Source of the DNA: Leishmania martiniquensis
Taxonomy: Eukaryota > Euglenozoa > Kinetoplastea > Trypanosomatida > Trypanosomatidae
Assembly: GCF_017916325.1 (NCBI RefSeq)
Contig: NC_090171.1
Coordinates: forward strand, 574,501 to 638,500
Direction of reading: 5' to 3'
Length of the DNA: 64,000 bases
Under the pieces are notes generated by a model. It ran no database searches and was not told the origin of the DNA. It saw nothing but the letters and a program-made list of their open reading frames with translations. The position numbers and the translations under genes were made by a program. This document shows positions 1 through 10,715 of the stretch, piece by piece (position 1 is the first letter of the stretch; each line of letters opens with the position of its first letter).

Positions 1-2132
1 GGAGCAAACTGTAGGGCAAAGCGGTGATAGTTGCTGTTTGTGCGTCCACTCGGCAGCGTTGGGAGCAGATACGACTTGCGCTCCTCCCCGCCACCGGTGA
101 GTCGCCGCTCGGCATCGTCGTCGTCGTCACTATCCCTGCCACTGCGCGAGTTCACTAGACCCTTCAGTTCCTTCTGTTGTGCGGGCGACGCCCTGCTGCG
201 ACAGTGCCGCTGCGCCGAGTATGCGGTGCTCGAGGCGCCGCAGATCACAGAGCTCGAGTCATCATCGAAATCGTCGCCACCGTAGTCGTCGTCCGTGGCA
301 CCGTGATCGCCGAAAGAGGATAATGAGCGTCGAGCGCCCGCGTTTGCAGTGCATCGTCCGCGAAGCGAATCTGAGCGCGGCCGCGGCCCCGTACTGGTTG
401 TGGGCAATGGCGCATTGTACCCTAGCCGAGTAAGCATCGGTACAAACATGAACATCGCGTAGTCCGTCGGCTCCGTCAGCCCACCGTGTAAGACGACGTA
501 CTGAAGAGGTCGCAGCTTCCCCGATTTTGCCGGTTCATCGCGCACCGCCACGAGCGTGTACTTCCGCATGAACTCAGGGGCATTATCAAAGGAGAAGAGG
601 CGGCGGTACAGCGATGCTCCGAGGTGGACGGCCGTATTGGCGTCGTTGTTACCGGGGGCCGTGCTGGAGCGGGTCACCGCCGACCGTGGCCACGGCATGC
701 TCGAGAACGTAGAGCTTTTTCGTGCCCATGGCAATGATTGATGTGGGAGCAAAGACGAGTGCCGGGACGAGAAGTCCCTGAGGCTTTGGACTGAGGAAAT
801 GCTGTTCATGGGCAGCACGCCGCCGCTAGTGGGCGACGGATGCCCGAGCGACTTTCGTTGCGAGGCGCTCTCGCTGACGGCGGCGGCAGGAACGACCGCA
901 CTGTTGCGCAGTGCTAGTCGCTCCATCCTCTCCCGCACCGTTCGATTTACTGCGTTCAGCTCCGCCATCAGCTTTCGCGGCAAGCTGCACGGCACGAGTG
1001 ACCACGACATGCTCGTTAAATCCAACACGAGAAAGCCATACTTGTTCAGCGGCACGGGGGGCAACTCGACTCCCGCTGAGGAGGAGCTTGGCGTCATTGT
1101 ATCTTCGTCACTGCTGATATCCGTCACCGTCGACGGAAGAGGGAACATCCAGCTCTGCAGAAGCGGGTCATACAGGCCGCCGCCACTGGGGATGAGAAGA
1201 TGCAGCAGTGATTCCCACGTGTTTTCGATGCGAAACGGCAGCGGGCTCTGTGGTGCGGTGGTTGTGTCCACTCGTCGCCAAACGAACGTCGAGGGATGAA
1301 AGAGGTGCACGTGTGGGGTGGGGGAGGTATCATCCTCCATCACATCTGCCTCCATCAACCCCAGGACCACCACCGTCTCGGAGGGGGCAAAGTACGCTGC
1401 CGTTACGAGCTGCAGATGCTGCGCGTTGACGGAGTGGGGCGGTGGCACCCCAGTCCAGACGCGGTTGCGTACATCGAATAAGTGGCCAAGATAGATGTTT
1501 TGCTCGCGTTGATGGATGCCGCCAAGGACGAGGAGACTATCCAGGGGAGGGATGTGTATCATACTGTGCAAAAACACCGGGCCGGGCCCCTGCGACCGCT
1601 CGCGGCTCATCTTCTCCCACCGGACTGTTTCAATGTCGTAGGCGAAGAGGTCATCGAACACCTCGAGCTGGCGGTGGCCACCATGAATGTACATTTTGCT
1701 ACCGATGAGAGTGGCCGCGTGATTGGCGCGGCCACGCGGCACCACACCGACGCCACGGATCTCACGCCAGAGCAGCGTTCGCTTCTCATGGCAGAAGATG
1801 TGATTGCTGTATTGCCCTTTGCTGTTCACTCCACCAAAGATGTACATCTCTTGGTGGTAGCACACCCCGGCGTGGCCCATTTTGGGCAAGCCACCTTTTT
1901 TCTCCGGAAACACACTTCCCCGCATGCCGATGAGAGAGTGCGTTCGAGCCGGACCAGCAGAATTGCTCACAGGGGCCCCATCGCCACCGTTCTTGAGCTG
2001 GCCTCCATTGCGATCATTCACCTCCCTCTTCAGGTCCTTGTCCACGTAAAACGGGGGTTGCACTGATGCAGATAGGTTAGACAGAGGCGGCGATGCAAAC
2101 ATCGTCGGCGGGATCAGGCTTGTGGAAGACAT
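1..2132 (-). CDS. Kelch-repeat protein, C-terminus beyond the window edge
   Basis: I translated the minus strand from the ATG at 2132 and it stays open to base 1, giving 710 codons with no stop, so the 3' end lies outside the window. Residues about 84-230 carry kelch-type blades: GHAGVCYHQEMYIFGG (86-101), then RANHAATLIGSKMYIHGGH (135-153), each followed by a conserved W (W122, W172), and a third blade with LLVLGG (200-205) and W226. The second half is low complexity, with Ser-rich and Asp-rich patches (a DDDYGGDDFDDD-like stretch near residue 610). Kelch blades form beta-propellers used for protein binding; no enzymatic domain is visible, so the partner is unknown. A pyrimidine tract with a candidate splice-acceptor AG lies just upstream of the ATG. 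The kelch call is good; the role is not known. Confidence 0.85.
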   Translation of the reverse strand, partial: MSSTSLIPPTMFASPPLSNLSASVQPPFYVDKDLKREVNDRNGGQLKNGGDGAPVSNSAGPARTHSLIGMRGSVFPEKKGGLPKMGHAGVCYHQEMYIFGGVNSKGQYSNHIFCHEKRTLLWREIRGVGVVPRGRANHAATLIGSKMYIHGGHRQLEVFDDLFAYDIETVRWEKMSRERSQGPGPVFLHSMIHIPPLDSLLVLGGIHQREQNIYLGHLFDVRNRVWTGVPPPHSVNAQHLQLVTAAYFAPSETVVVLGLMEADVMEDDTSPTPHVHLFHPSTFVWRRVDTTTAPQSPLPFRIENTWESLLHLLIPSGGGLYDPLLQSWMFPLPSTVTDISSDEDTMTPSSSSAGVELPPVPLNKYGFLVLDLTSMSWSLVPCSLPRKLMAELNAVNRTVRERMERLALRNSAVVPAAAVSESASQRKSLGHPSPTSGGVLPMNSISSVQSLRDFSSRHSSLLPHQSLPWARKSSTFSSMPWPRSAVTRSSTAPGNNDANTAVHLGASLYRRLFSFDNAPEFMRKYTLVAVRDEPAKSGKLRPLQYVVLHGGLTEPTDYAMFMFVPMLTRLGYNAPLPTTSTGPRPRSDSLRGRCTANAGARRSLSSFGDHGATDDDYGGDDFDDDSSSVICGASSTAYSAQRHCRSRASPAQQKELKGLVNSRSGRDSDDDDDAERRLTGGGEERKSYLLPTLPSGRTNSNYHRFALQFA

Positions 2133-2838
2133 ATTGCGTGGCACTCAAAGGAAAGAGGAGTGGCAAGTTAAGGAGGAGGTGGGGGATGGGCTGGATGGCC
2201 CCACCCAGCGCACAGGGGCCCACCAACAGCCCAAGAAACGCAGTTCAGACGGCTGTGTAAGGGAAAGCCGCGGGAATGCGTAAGACGACCTCGCGTACTT
2301 TGCGCACACCTGTGGTGCACTTCGAGACAGACCAGGGAGGAAGCGGGAACAAAGCAGAAAGGGGGTGAATGGGGAGGGAGAGAAGACGAACGCAATCGTC
2401 CATGGCATGGCCGGCATACCGCACCCCTGACATGTGGAGCCTTTTTGTGGATACCAAAGCGCAGGGAGCGGACGAAGGTCACTAAGAGGACCTCCGCTGA
2501 GTTCCGCTTCCTCACTCGACTTGCGACGCGAGCACGTCAGCATTACCCATGCGGCCAAGCGCTCACACACACGCACACACACGCGCACTGCCCCACTCCC
2601 AGACTGCTATTTGCTCTCTTCTTCAAAACCCATGTCAAGTACTGTGGGACAGAGAGCTTGCGCGGCCCTTCCTGCGCGTGCGCGCTGAACACATCCTGAC
2701 GGGTGCCTGGACGACCGCTTATCACCAAGGCACGTCGATGCCATGGAGAGCGAGAGGAAGATGCAGAGGGATGCGGCGGGCCCTCTGCCCTGCGAATCCA
2801 TTCTGCAAGGCACGGTTCTTGGAGTGTTCTTTGCCTGG
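2133..2838. other. Intergenic region with CA repeat
   Basis: Non-coding interval between the kelch gene and the next gene upstream. It holds an interrupted CA repeat at about 2563-2588 and several pyrimidine-rich minus-strand tracts suited to trans-splicing. The short frames in both directions lack coding character, and I see no other gene. Confidence 0.6.
2144..2163 (-). promoter_or_regulatory. Candidate trans-splice acceptor for the kelch gene
   Basis: On the minus strand a run of C and T (2147-2163) is followed by AG at 2145-2144, twelve bases before the ATG at 2132. Trypanosomatid mRNAs receive the spliced leader at an AG after a pyrimidine tract. The resulting 5' UTR would be very short, so another upstream AG may be used instead. 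Confidence 0.3.
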
Positions 2839-4305
2839 CTAATCCGAAGCGGAAGGTGGCGCAGTGGTGAACCACAGAGAACACTTGAGCATGAAGGTGA
2901 AGGGGAGCACTGGTGACTCCACCGCCTCTCGTGCCTTCACGTCGGCCACGGTGAGCTGCGTACCCGCTGCCGTGAGCCTCGCACTGTACGCATCGGCTCC
3001 CTCGTTCAGGGCGCGAATCACCCCCGCCATGAACTCCTCCGTGCCCGTGGTAAAAGCAACCTCAGAGGTGCTTTTCTCCGTAAGCAAATTCCGTAGCGTA
3101 GGGCTGTGATCGAGGGCTACCTGCAGCTCCTTGTGCACCCCAACGACGTACCGCATCCTTGACTTGCGCATCTGGAGCTCATAGCGTGCCATGCACACCT
3201 CCGCGGGTGCCAGTGACTGTCCAAGAGACGACATCCGCTCCTCCAGAGCTCGCAGTTCCGCTTCCACAGCCTCGGCAATACCCTCCGAGGGTGAGCTGGA
3301 GTGAGGCCTAGATGGTATCTCACCGCGAATGACCAGGTTACTGTGACGCAAGACGTTCAGCTTCCGTTCCCCTACGGCAGCAGAGACACCAGCGCCCGCA
3401 GAGGCAAAGAGGCCCTCCGCAGATTGTAGGTCTTCCGGTGTGATCCTCAAGGATCGAGCCACGTCGAGAACGATCTTTCCGATTGCCGCCTTCTGCGCCT
3501 TCCAGCGTGCGGCCTCCTTCTCCAAGTAAGCGTCGAGTATACGCAACTGTTCCGCCTCGTGCTCCACTGCCCTGTTGCCGAGTGGTGTTAGCGTGTCCTG
3601 CGACTCCCCGCCGAGCACCTCCGTCTCGAACGTGGACTCCAAGACGGTGACACACAGCTGATCCGGATCGCGCCAAAAAGGGAGAGACCCCTCCGCTGCC
3701 GTAGGCGCCGCCGAGGCAGCGCGAACGCCAACGCCTCTGGTCACACTGCTGCCGTTTCCCGGCATGGCTTCATTAAGAAGTGTCTGACGCGTTTTTTCCA
3801 TGGCCTCCTCGACATCTTCGGCAGTAGCCATAGGAAGAGCGCTCTGACAGGCCAGCTTCGCGGTCTCCAACGCCACAGGGGGGGGCGTAGCGGCGTCGCT
3901 CGATTTCGCCTCCTGCGCCGCCACCACGCGCTGAACCGTGGTAGCAAGTACGCTTGCCAAGTCTGCAGCGCGTGCGGAGTCACCATCGGCAAGGGCGATG
4001 GTGAGTTCGCGGTGCAACCGCAGCGCAGGCAGATGGCGCTGGAAGACGCTAGACAAGAGCTCCATCGGATGCCGCAACGAACGCTTATTGGCCTTGTCAT
4101 CGCTTCTCTTGCCGTTCTTAGTAGGCACTGTGCCTGAAGGCTTCTCGCCACAAGCAGAAGCAGAAGCGTCGTCCGTCGGTGCTGGCAGCTGCTGCACTTC
4201 ATAGACGCTGGTAGACGCGCGTGTGCATGTGCGTGTCTGCCGTAAATGTGAATGTCCTAGTGCGGCGTGGCATTGCAGACTGAGCGGCCGGAGAAGACGC
4301 TGCAT
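2839..4305 (-). CDS. Conserved-looking protein with probable mitochondrial presequence
   Basis: A 488-residue protein if translation starts at the ATG at 4305. The frame is open to another ATG at 4515, but that 70-residue extension is Val/Leu/Cys-rich and looks like translated leader. From 4305 the protein opens with MQRLLRPLSLQCHAALGHSH followed by further Arg/Thr residues and no acidic residue for about 36 residues, which fits a mitochondrial targeting peptide. The body is predicted helical, with charged stretches such as HEAEQLRILDAYLEKEAARW and a region with a conserved appearance near IVLDVARSLRITPEDLQSA. I recognise no catalytic motif or named family. A mitochondrial structural or ribosome-associated protein is possible but unproven. 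Confidence 0.75.
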   Translation of the reverse strand: MQRLLRPLSLQCHAALGHSHLRQTRTCTRASTSVYEVQQLPAPTDDASASACGEKPSGTVPTKNGKRSDDKANKRSLRHPMELLSSVFQRHLPALRLHRELTIALADGDSARAADLASVLATTVQRVVAAQEAKSSDAATPPPVALETAKLACQSALPMATAEDVEEAMEKTRQTLLNEAMPGNGSSVTRGVGVRAASAAPTAAEGSLPFWRDPDQLCVTVLESTFETEVLGGESQDTLTPLGNRAVEHEAEQLRILDAYLEKEAARWKAQKAAIGKIVLDVARSLRITPEDLQSAEGLFASAGAGVSAAVGERKLNVLRHSNLVIRGEIPSRPHSSSPSEGIAEAVEAELRALEERMSSLGQSLAPAEVCMARYELQMRKSRMRYVVGVHKELQVALDHSPTLRNLLTEKSTSEVAFTTGTEEFMAGVIRALNEGADAYSARLTAAGTQLTVADVKAREAVESPVLPFTFMLKCSLWFTTAPPSASD

Positions 4306-6276
4306 GGCAAATCCCTTCTGCCTGGACGCAAAAAGGGGCACCGCTACGTGAAGGTAAAGACGAGGAACGCGCATGACGAAGGAGAGGATGAGGAGGGGTG
4401 CACAGCGCACCACACTGGCACGCCCCCACAGCACAATGACCCGCATATGTGAACCATTGGGGGACAAGGAGGGTGTACAATATTTCACGTGCGTAGCTGC
4501 AGGTAACGGCCGCATCGACCATGGCCAGACGCTGATGGGCTCACTCTAGCTGGACTAGAGAGGATAGACCAAGACGCCAGATAAGTATCAGCGCAGTAAG
4601 TTGGCACAGGGAGAAAGGGCGTACTGTGGAGAGTAGGCGCAACGCTAACAGGCATGCGCGTTGCGCCGGGCTACATAGGCAACCATACGCTTGCACACCC
4701 TCTGCGCTGGACCCTGACAGCCTCCATCTTTACGATCTCTGCATCTCAGCTTTCTACGGTTAGAAGGGTGAAAGAAAAGGCATTCCCCCTTTGTGCGAGA
4801 ACGCGAGCAGATATGCATTAACACATGCTGCAGGCACAGCAAAGTACTTCTCGTTTCCCCTCTGTCTCTCACACACACACTGACGTTTCCGCCCGCCTTC
4901 TAAACAAACAGGAGAGATAGAAAGTGTGTCTGTGGGGGTGGGGGGTAAGGGGCCGGCAAAGAAAAGTTGACGCGTCACTTAGCCGGAAGCCTCACCGCCA
5001 CAGCGCTATGGGCACGAAGTTGACTCATGCCCTCCTCCCCCTTTTCCCTCCCAACGAACACCACAACAGAGCGGTGGAAGCAGTGGTACGCGGCAGCTTT
5101 ACGGACGTCACTCCCCCCTTGCCTCCTCCATTCTTCAGAATTCAACGATGCTTTCATCACTTCGCCCCCTCTTTCTCTCCCGCATCACATACACACACGG
5201 GGAAGCGCTGCGCACAAGGTGACGCAGAGACGGATAGGAATTGCAATGTTCAAGCGCCTTGCTCCCAGCGATTCGCGAGCCACTCTCCGCCTCTCACACC
5301 ATCTGACCTGCGTCCAACGCCCGTACAAGTCTCTTTCGGAACGCGGTGTCCGGGCAGCTATCACCGCCTTCCCCAGGATAGGGACCAAGTAAAAGAGCGA
5401 GCAAGACACGATCTAGAATAAACGGAAAAACAGAAGATGCACAATGTGGAAGGGAGGGTGGGAAGGGGGGCGTGACCGAGGGACGATTTAGGCTCGCTGG
5501 AGTCCGAGGCGGTGGTGAGGAGGCCTGCCTCTCAGTATGTGTGCATTCCACTTCTTCTGCTAGCGCCGTGTCGGAAAAAGCCTTGACTTGTTTTTTTCTG
5601 GACTCACGCATGAGGCACAGCCCAAGCGACTAAACTCTCTCACCCGCCCTCCACCTGAAGCGGTCCTCCTTGACCCTCGTGCGGCCAAGAGCAGCAAAAT
5701 GCAGCCACACGTGCAGCGAGACAAAGAAAAACATATCCATACACACACACACACAACATAGATATATATAGATGTATACACGTGTACCTATATAGAGAGA
5801 GAGGGATGTATATACCACACACGTGGATGCATGTGTATGCGTATTTGCATTGATGTGTACATTAATATATATATATATATATGTATGCCTGTGTGCTAAG
5901 ATACAACCTCAACAGACAGCGAATGCAGAAGCGACGCAAGGGACCAAATAAGAGCAAAAGAAAAAGCAAACGGTGATGCTCATGCGTCTAAAGGCTGATG
6001 CGCTCTAACGCACACCTCTAACACACCCCATCAAGCAAGCAAGCACACGCAGAGACGTTCGAGAACGAAGGCGGTCGACGGAAACGCAAGCGGAACATCA
6101 GCGTGCCATCCAGTGAAAGGGTATTGAAAACGACGGAGTGAGAGGGTTAGTGCGCAGAGGGCCGGGGGGGGCTCTGAGGTCCCTGCAGCTCCGCCCGCTC
6201 CACGACAGGTACTCTGTACGCTGCTCACAACTGAAAACGGGGGAAAATGAGGAGCTGCCCGTCGGTTAAAGGTGGC
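4306..6276. other. Intergenic region with CA and TA microsatellites
   Basis: About 2 kb without a credible gene. It holds CA runs at about 4869-4880 and 5740-5756, scattered TATA-type patches around 5758-5800, and a perfect TA dinucleotide run at about 5864-5882. Pyrimidine-rich minus-strand tracts occur across 5040-5190. Such simple repeats are normal in the UTRs and spacers of Leishmania-like genomes. Confidence 0.6.
5864..5882. repeat. TA dinucleotide microsatellite
   Basis: A run of alternating T and A lies within a wider AT-rich, partly palindromic patch in the spacer downstream of the 488-residue protein's upstream neighbour. Confidence 0.85.
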
Positions 6277-9200
6277 CTATACAACGAGAGATTTCATGAA
6301 GCGCTCAGCAAGGGACGGGTCAAGCTCGACGCGGCGCCGAAAGTGGTGGTCACTTGCCATACGACTACGCAAGATTCTGAGGCGCGTCTCGCGGTCACGC
6401 TGGTCGCGGAGCGCCTCGCCACGCTCCTTGGCCTGCATTGCTTTACGGTACAGAAGCGCGCAACGCCTCTCCTCTGCGTGAGGCCGCGCACGGTAGGCTC
6501 CGGAAGCCAAGTGCTCGTCACCATCCGTGCCCCCACTGCTGTGCCGATGGTCGGCCTTGCTGTGTGAGCGATCATGCACAGACTCTTCGACGCTGCCGGG
6601 AAACGCATTGATGACGGGGTGAAACGTGCAGTTCTTCAGCTCCAACACCTTCTTCTGCGCCTCTAGCTTCCCTTTCGAAATGTATCCCTGCCGTGAAAGC
6701 CGCGCCGCATTCATGTCCCTCTCCGCTTCCGACAAGACGCGACCTCGCAGCACCTTCTTCTCGTACCCTTCTGGGTCCTCCTCGCGCAGCTTCTTCAGCT
6801 CAGCGCGTGCTTCCTCTTCCAACTGAGCTGGCGTCTGCGGTCGCCTCGATGCCGAGCCCCGTGAGCGTGCGCGCTCTAGCTGAATCTGCCATGCCAAGCG
6901 CGCTATCAGGAGCTCTTCTGCTTGACGCCGCTGGCGCTCCTCTAACGAGTGCTTTGCCATTTCCTCCTTCTTGCGTTTCGTGATGGCCGCGCATTCGTAA
7001 AGGCGCTTGCCCAGCGCCTCAAACTCCGCCTCGCTCATGCGGCTACGTCCCGTCGACGTCGGCTTGCCAGACGCGGCCGTGGTGTCGGCGGTGGCGCTTC
7101 CACTGGCATGACTGCCCCCGTTTCCGCCTCGCGCACTTTTGTCACCGCTCTCCTCGACCGCGCAGGCGACGTCTGCTGAAGAGCGCCGCGCACTTGAGCA
7201 ATGGTACAGGCGCATAAACACCCCGTTCGGACTCGTTAGCATCTCCTGCTGCTTGCGCAGCCGCTCCTCTTTCCGCGCAAGGGCCTCCTCTAAGGAGCCG
7301 GAGATGATTTGGTCTCGAATCCGTTCAAGGCGGTTCAGATGGAACACCTTTTTGCGTCGCTCATCACGGTCACGCCGGTTGTTGAGGTGATAGAGGCGCT
7401 CAAAGGGACTCCGCATCATCGCTCGCTCCAGCTCTGCGTCCTCATCAGCGATTTGCTGCTCGAGCACATCCAACTTCCACTCTACCTCCTCCAGGAGCTC
7501 TTTCTCGGAAAAGGGTGCCGAACCCGCAGAGGACGTGCGGTTGCGTGACCCTCGCCGCAGCGGCGTCCTCACATTGATACTCGCTGCGCGCCTGGTGCGG
7601 CGTCCCCGAACCGGCGAGGACGCTGGGGACGCAAGCGATGGACACCACGCCTTACTGGGTTGCGCCCCCGCATTCAAATCTTGGCGACAGGTACCACGAC
7701 GATGACGGCGAGGGCTGTCACACGCCGGCAAAGCTGTCGCATAGGGAGCGAGGTAGCTCCGCGAGTGCTCTAAGCGACTGTGGCCGTCACGATACAGTGG
7801 GTCGAGTCGCCGTGGCACGCCCGAGCAGTGGTAGCTATCGTCAAACTGGGAGCCTTGACGGCGGTGCGCCCTCACCTGACTTCCTTGCAGCTCTGACGTT
7901 CCCTCACCTTCGTAGTGGCGCCTAAGATACTCTTCCCCGACTGCTTGCCTTGGTCTGCTACCAGCACGATGCTCCTTCGACCATGGCGAGACATCGGCAT
8001 CTTCCTGGCGGAGAGAGTGCTGCCCTCGGCCATGGGCGACGAGAGAAGAGCGCAGTTCATCGTCGTACTCACTATCGCCTTCGCCAGAGACACTGGTGAT
8101 GGCTGAGCGTGCGCTCTGCCCAACCGCGGATCCGTACCAGTCGCCCTGGCGGCCGCGGCTGCGGCGAGATCGAGGCCTATCCGGCAATGCACGGAGCTCC
8201 TCCCTACGTGGGACAGCAGATGCGGAGTACAGGTCGCTATTCGTATCGTCGTCGTAGAAGGAAATGCGGTGGGACGACCCAGGATCAGCGTACAAAGGTG
8301 AAGTTGCCCTCGCCTCGCGTTCTACGCTGAAGTGCCACCGCGGGTGTAGAGGGGACCCGTTCGAGCGGTAGCGGTGTCGCCGTGCTCGGTTCTCGCCGCC
8401 TGGCGCGTTGCCGTCGTCGCTGCCCTTCCTGTGCCGCTCGACTGGCGACACGCTCGAGGCGGCCGAGATGCTGCCGCGCAGCGGGTAGTAGCGCTCCCCT
8501 TCGCTATGGTTGATGTGCTTGGTGAGCGAACGCTGATGAATCGCATTGCCGCTGCGTCGGCGCTGGCGGGAGTGGTGCGGGGTACGGGCGCCCTCGCCGC
8601 CGTCCTTCATCACCTCCATCAAGCACTCATGCACCAGCGCGCCCCCGTCCAAGTTTTCAAGAGAGACGTGCTGCGAGAAAGGGTAGCGCATCGGTCGCCG
8701 TGACGACGAGCGGCGATGCTCCACCCACGCCAGCTCTCCACTGCGGTAGCAGCCTGCCGGTAAAAGCCCAGGATCCGTATGTCGCTGCTGCCGGCTGGCC
8801 TTCCCACTACGTGCGCGACTGCTGCGACCGCTTTCGCCAGCATCTGCAGTAGCGTCCCTGTGGTGGCGAAACAACTCACGCTCTGACACTCCCTCTGCGG
8901 AGCTGACTGACCACCCCTCAGCACCATTTTCGCCAGGGATGAGACGAAGCCGACGCCCCTGATGGGGTACGCGACGTGGAAGGTGCTCCGCGCTCTCCTC
9001 GCCGCCGGAGTTCAGGGTGTCGCGAGGCTCACGATGATCGGCACTGCCTCCACTCCAGCTGCGGGAAGATGACAACGACGGGTCGAGAAAGCCTCGACCT
9101 CTGGAGGAGGAGGATGGATACTGCTGCTCCGCGCGAAGTGTCTTTGTCTTCTGCCTCGAAGCATTTAAAGCTCGCCGATCATCTCTAGACACACCGCTCG

Positions 9201-10257
9201 GCCTCACTGTCGCGGGCGCAGCAGTTTTGGGGGCAGTGGGTGTACGGCTCCCCTTCAGCGGGAGGTCGACGGGCAAAGCCGGGTATGTGGCGTGACGCGT
9301 GGAGCCGCCGGCGGCTTCCGCAAGTTTGCCACGCACCTCCCTTTTGCGGCTCGACGGCACACGCGTAGATGTGCCTGACGTTTGCATCTTGTGCGACTGT
9401 GACGATTGGTGCTTGGGATGCCGTCCTTCACCTTCTACCGCCGCCGCCGCGACTTTTGTCGCCGACTCCTGCAGTTGCTCGCCGTCCTCAATGCGAATAT
9501 CCAAGGAGGCTGGGCTCGTGAAAGCAGAAAGAGCAGCGGCGTGATGGCCGGCGTTGTTGTGCTCCGCCGGCGACCTTTGCGCACCCATGTTGGGAGACCT
9601 GCTCTTCTTTACACCACCGCTGGCGCGACTGCTCACAGAAGCTTCGCCACTCAGGACATGCTCAGGAGCCGCAGAATCGGTAGCGAACTGGATCGACGTC
9701 CCGGCGATACTGTCTGACAACGAGAACACAATAGATTCTCCGGGCGTGCCAGACTGTCCAGACGCCACTCGGGAATGTGCCGCCCCTTCCGCAGCCCGCC
9801 GCGACGTCTCCGGCGCGGGCGACCCTGACTGCCTTGCGGTTGGGAGAGGAGATACAGGGATGGTGGCTCGGTGACCTTCACTATTTGTCCTTGCAGAAAA
9901 GACAGCGTGCGCTGCAGAATCGCAAATGACCGCCCGAGGGCGAGAAGCAGAGGCGGTGGGCACGGCGTGCGCTGTGGACGCATCCGCGTGCTCCGAGTGC
10001 GCTGATGCAGCATGCGAACACTCGGCTGCAGAAGTCGGCGCAGGCGCCGCACCTGTAAGCTTCCCCATTGGCTTCTCGAAGTCGGCTGTTCTAGGTGAAG
10101 AGGCAGCGGTTTTGTGCAGTGATGCGCTCTCGGGATGACTCTCTATTTTCACAGACGCCTCGGAGAGGCCCTTCTTGACACTGTGACTCGCCTTCTCCGT
10201 GGCTTTTCCAAGTGCCTTTCCTGACTCCTTCGCTGACTTGTGACGCCTGAAGAACAT
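6277..10257 (-). CDS. Large Arg/Ser-rich coiled-coil protein, probable cytoskeletal
   Basis: A 1326-residue protein from the ATG at 10257. The first about 900 residues are low complexity: Ala/Ser-rich at the N-terminus, then very rich in Arg, Ser, His and Gly, with many basic patches that suggest disorder. From about residue 955 to 1200 the sequence becomes strongly helical and charged (LEEVEWKLDVLEQQIADEDA; RKEERLRKQQEMLTSPNG; EERQRRQAEELLIARLAW), as expected for coiled coil. Near residue 1205-1220 it has LELKNCTFHPVINAFPG. CTF-x-P-x-I/N motifs of this type recur in kinetoplastid flagellar and microtubule-associated proteins. I infer a cytoskeletal or flagellar role; no enzyme domain is visible. 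No named orthologue recognised. Confidence 0.85.
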   Translation of the reverse strand: MFFRRHKSAKESGKALGKATEKASHSVKKGLSEASVKIESHPESASLHKTAASSPRTADFEKPMGKLTGAAPAPTSAAECSHAASAHSEHADASTAHAVPTASASRPRAVICDSAAHAVFSARTNSEGHRATIPVSPLPTARQSGSPAPETSRRAAEGAAHSRVASGQSGTPGESIVFSLSDSIAGTSIQFATDSAAPEHVLSGEASVSSRASGGVKKSRSPNMGAQRSPAEHNNAGHHAAALSAFTSPASLDIRIEDGEQLQESATKVAAAAVEGEGRHPKHQSSQSHKMQTSGTSTRVPSSRKREVRGKLAEAAGGSTRHATYPALPVDLPLKGSRTPTAPKTAAPATVRPSGVSRDDRRALNASRQKTKTLRAEQQYPSSSSRGRGFLDPSLSSSRSWSGGSADHREPRDTLNSGGEESAEHLPRRVPHQGRRLRLIPGENGAEGWSVSSAEGVSERELFRHHRDATADAGESGRSSRARSGKASRQQRHTDPGLLPAGCYRSGELAWVEHRRSSSRRPMRYPFSQHVSLENLDGGALVHECLMEVMKDGGEGARTPHHSRQRRRSGNAIHQRSLTKHINHSEGERYYPLRGSISAASSVSPVERHRKGSDDGNAPGGENRARRHRYRSNGSPLHPRWHFSVEREARATSPLYADPGSSHRISFYDDDTNSDLYSASAVPRREELRALPDRPRSRRSRGRQGDWYGSAVGQSARSAITSVSGEGDSEYDDELRSSLVAHGRGQHSLRQEDADVSPWSKEHRAGSRPRQAVGEEYLRRHYEGEGTSELQGSQVRAHRRQGSQFDDSYHCSGVPRRLDPLYRDGHSRLEHSRSYLAPYATALPACDSPRRHRRGTCRQDLNAGAQPSKAWCPSLASPASSPVRGRRTRRAASINVRTPLRRGSRNRTSSAGSAPFSEKELLEEVEWKLDVLEQQIADEDAELERAMMRSPFERLYHLNNRRDRDERRKKVFHLNRLERIRDQIISGSLEEALARKEERLRKQQEMLTSPNGVFMRLYHCSSARRSSADVACAVEESGDKSARGGNGGSHASGSATADTTAASGKPTSTGRSRMSEAEFEALGKRLYECAAITKRKKEEMAKHSLEERQRRQAEELLIARLAWQIQLERARSRGSASRRPQTPAQLEEEARAELKKLREEDPEGYEKKVLRGRVLSEAERDMNAARLSRQGYISKGKLEAQKKVLELKNCTFHPVINAFPGSVEESVHDRSHSKADHRHSSGGTDGDEHLASGAYRARPHAEERRCALLYRKAMQAKERGEALRDQRDRETRLRILRSRMASDHHFRRRVELDPSLAERFMKSLVV

Positions 10258-10285
10258 TTCCTTTGGTTACCAGCGGTCACAACCG

Positions 10286-10320
10286 CTGACGGCATTAAGA
10301 GACGAACGAGGAGGACGAGC
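10286..10320 (-). promoter_or_regulatory. Candidate trans-splice acceptor for the 1326-residue protein gene
   Basis: On the minus strand a C/T-rich tract (10297-10320) is followed by AG at 10287-10286, about 29 bases before the ATG at 10257. Spacing and composition fit spliced-leader addition. This is inferred from pattern only. Confidence 0.4.
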
Positions 10321-10715
10321 GTGGAAAAGGTTCATCGATGAAGAGCTTCGCTCATTTCAGTGTACATCTGCTGAGACAATGTTGACCGCCCGTCGCCCCC
10401 CACACACACACACTCTCGGAACGGCTCTGCTCGCAGAAACCCTGCCGCACACCAAGAAACGTACAGCGCCCACAGAGAAGAAGCGCAATGAGAGCTTTGT
10501 CGGCCGTACCAAAGTCGCAGCGCAACTGTGTCGTGCTCGTCGTGTAACCGTAACGATTCAACGTCAGACGTCGCACTTCTTCGAGCCATAAGCGCTTTCT
10601 ACAGGCGATTCACACGCCGACATGTGAATATGAGAAAGGTCAACGAATACGTACCCGTACCCCTCATTAAAACACCGCGACACCTTTTCATACAAACCGA
10701 ACAGATCGCTGTTCC

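Noticed and set aside
1482..2066. A 194-codon plus-strand frame at the left end
   Set aside because: It is the shadow of the kelch gene on the opposite strand, whose own frame is open from 2132 to base 1.
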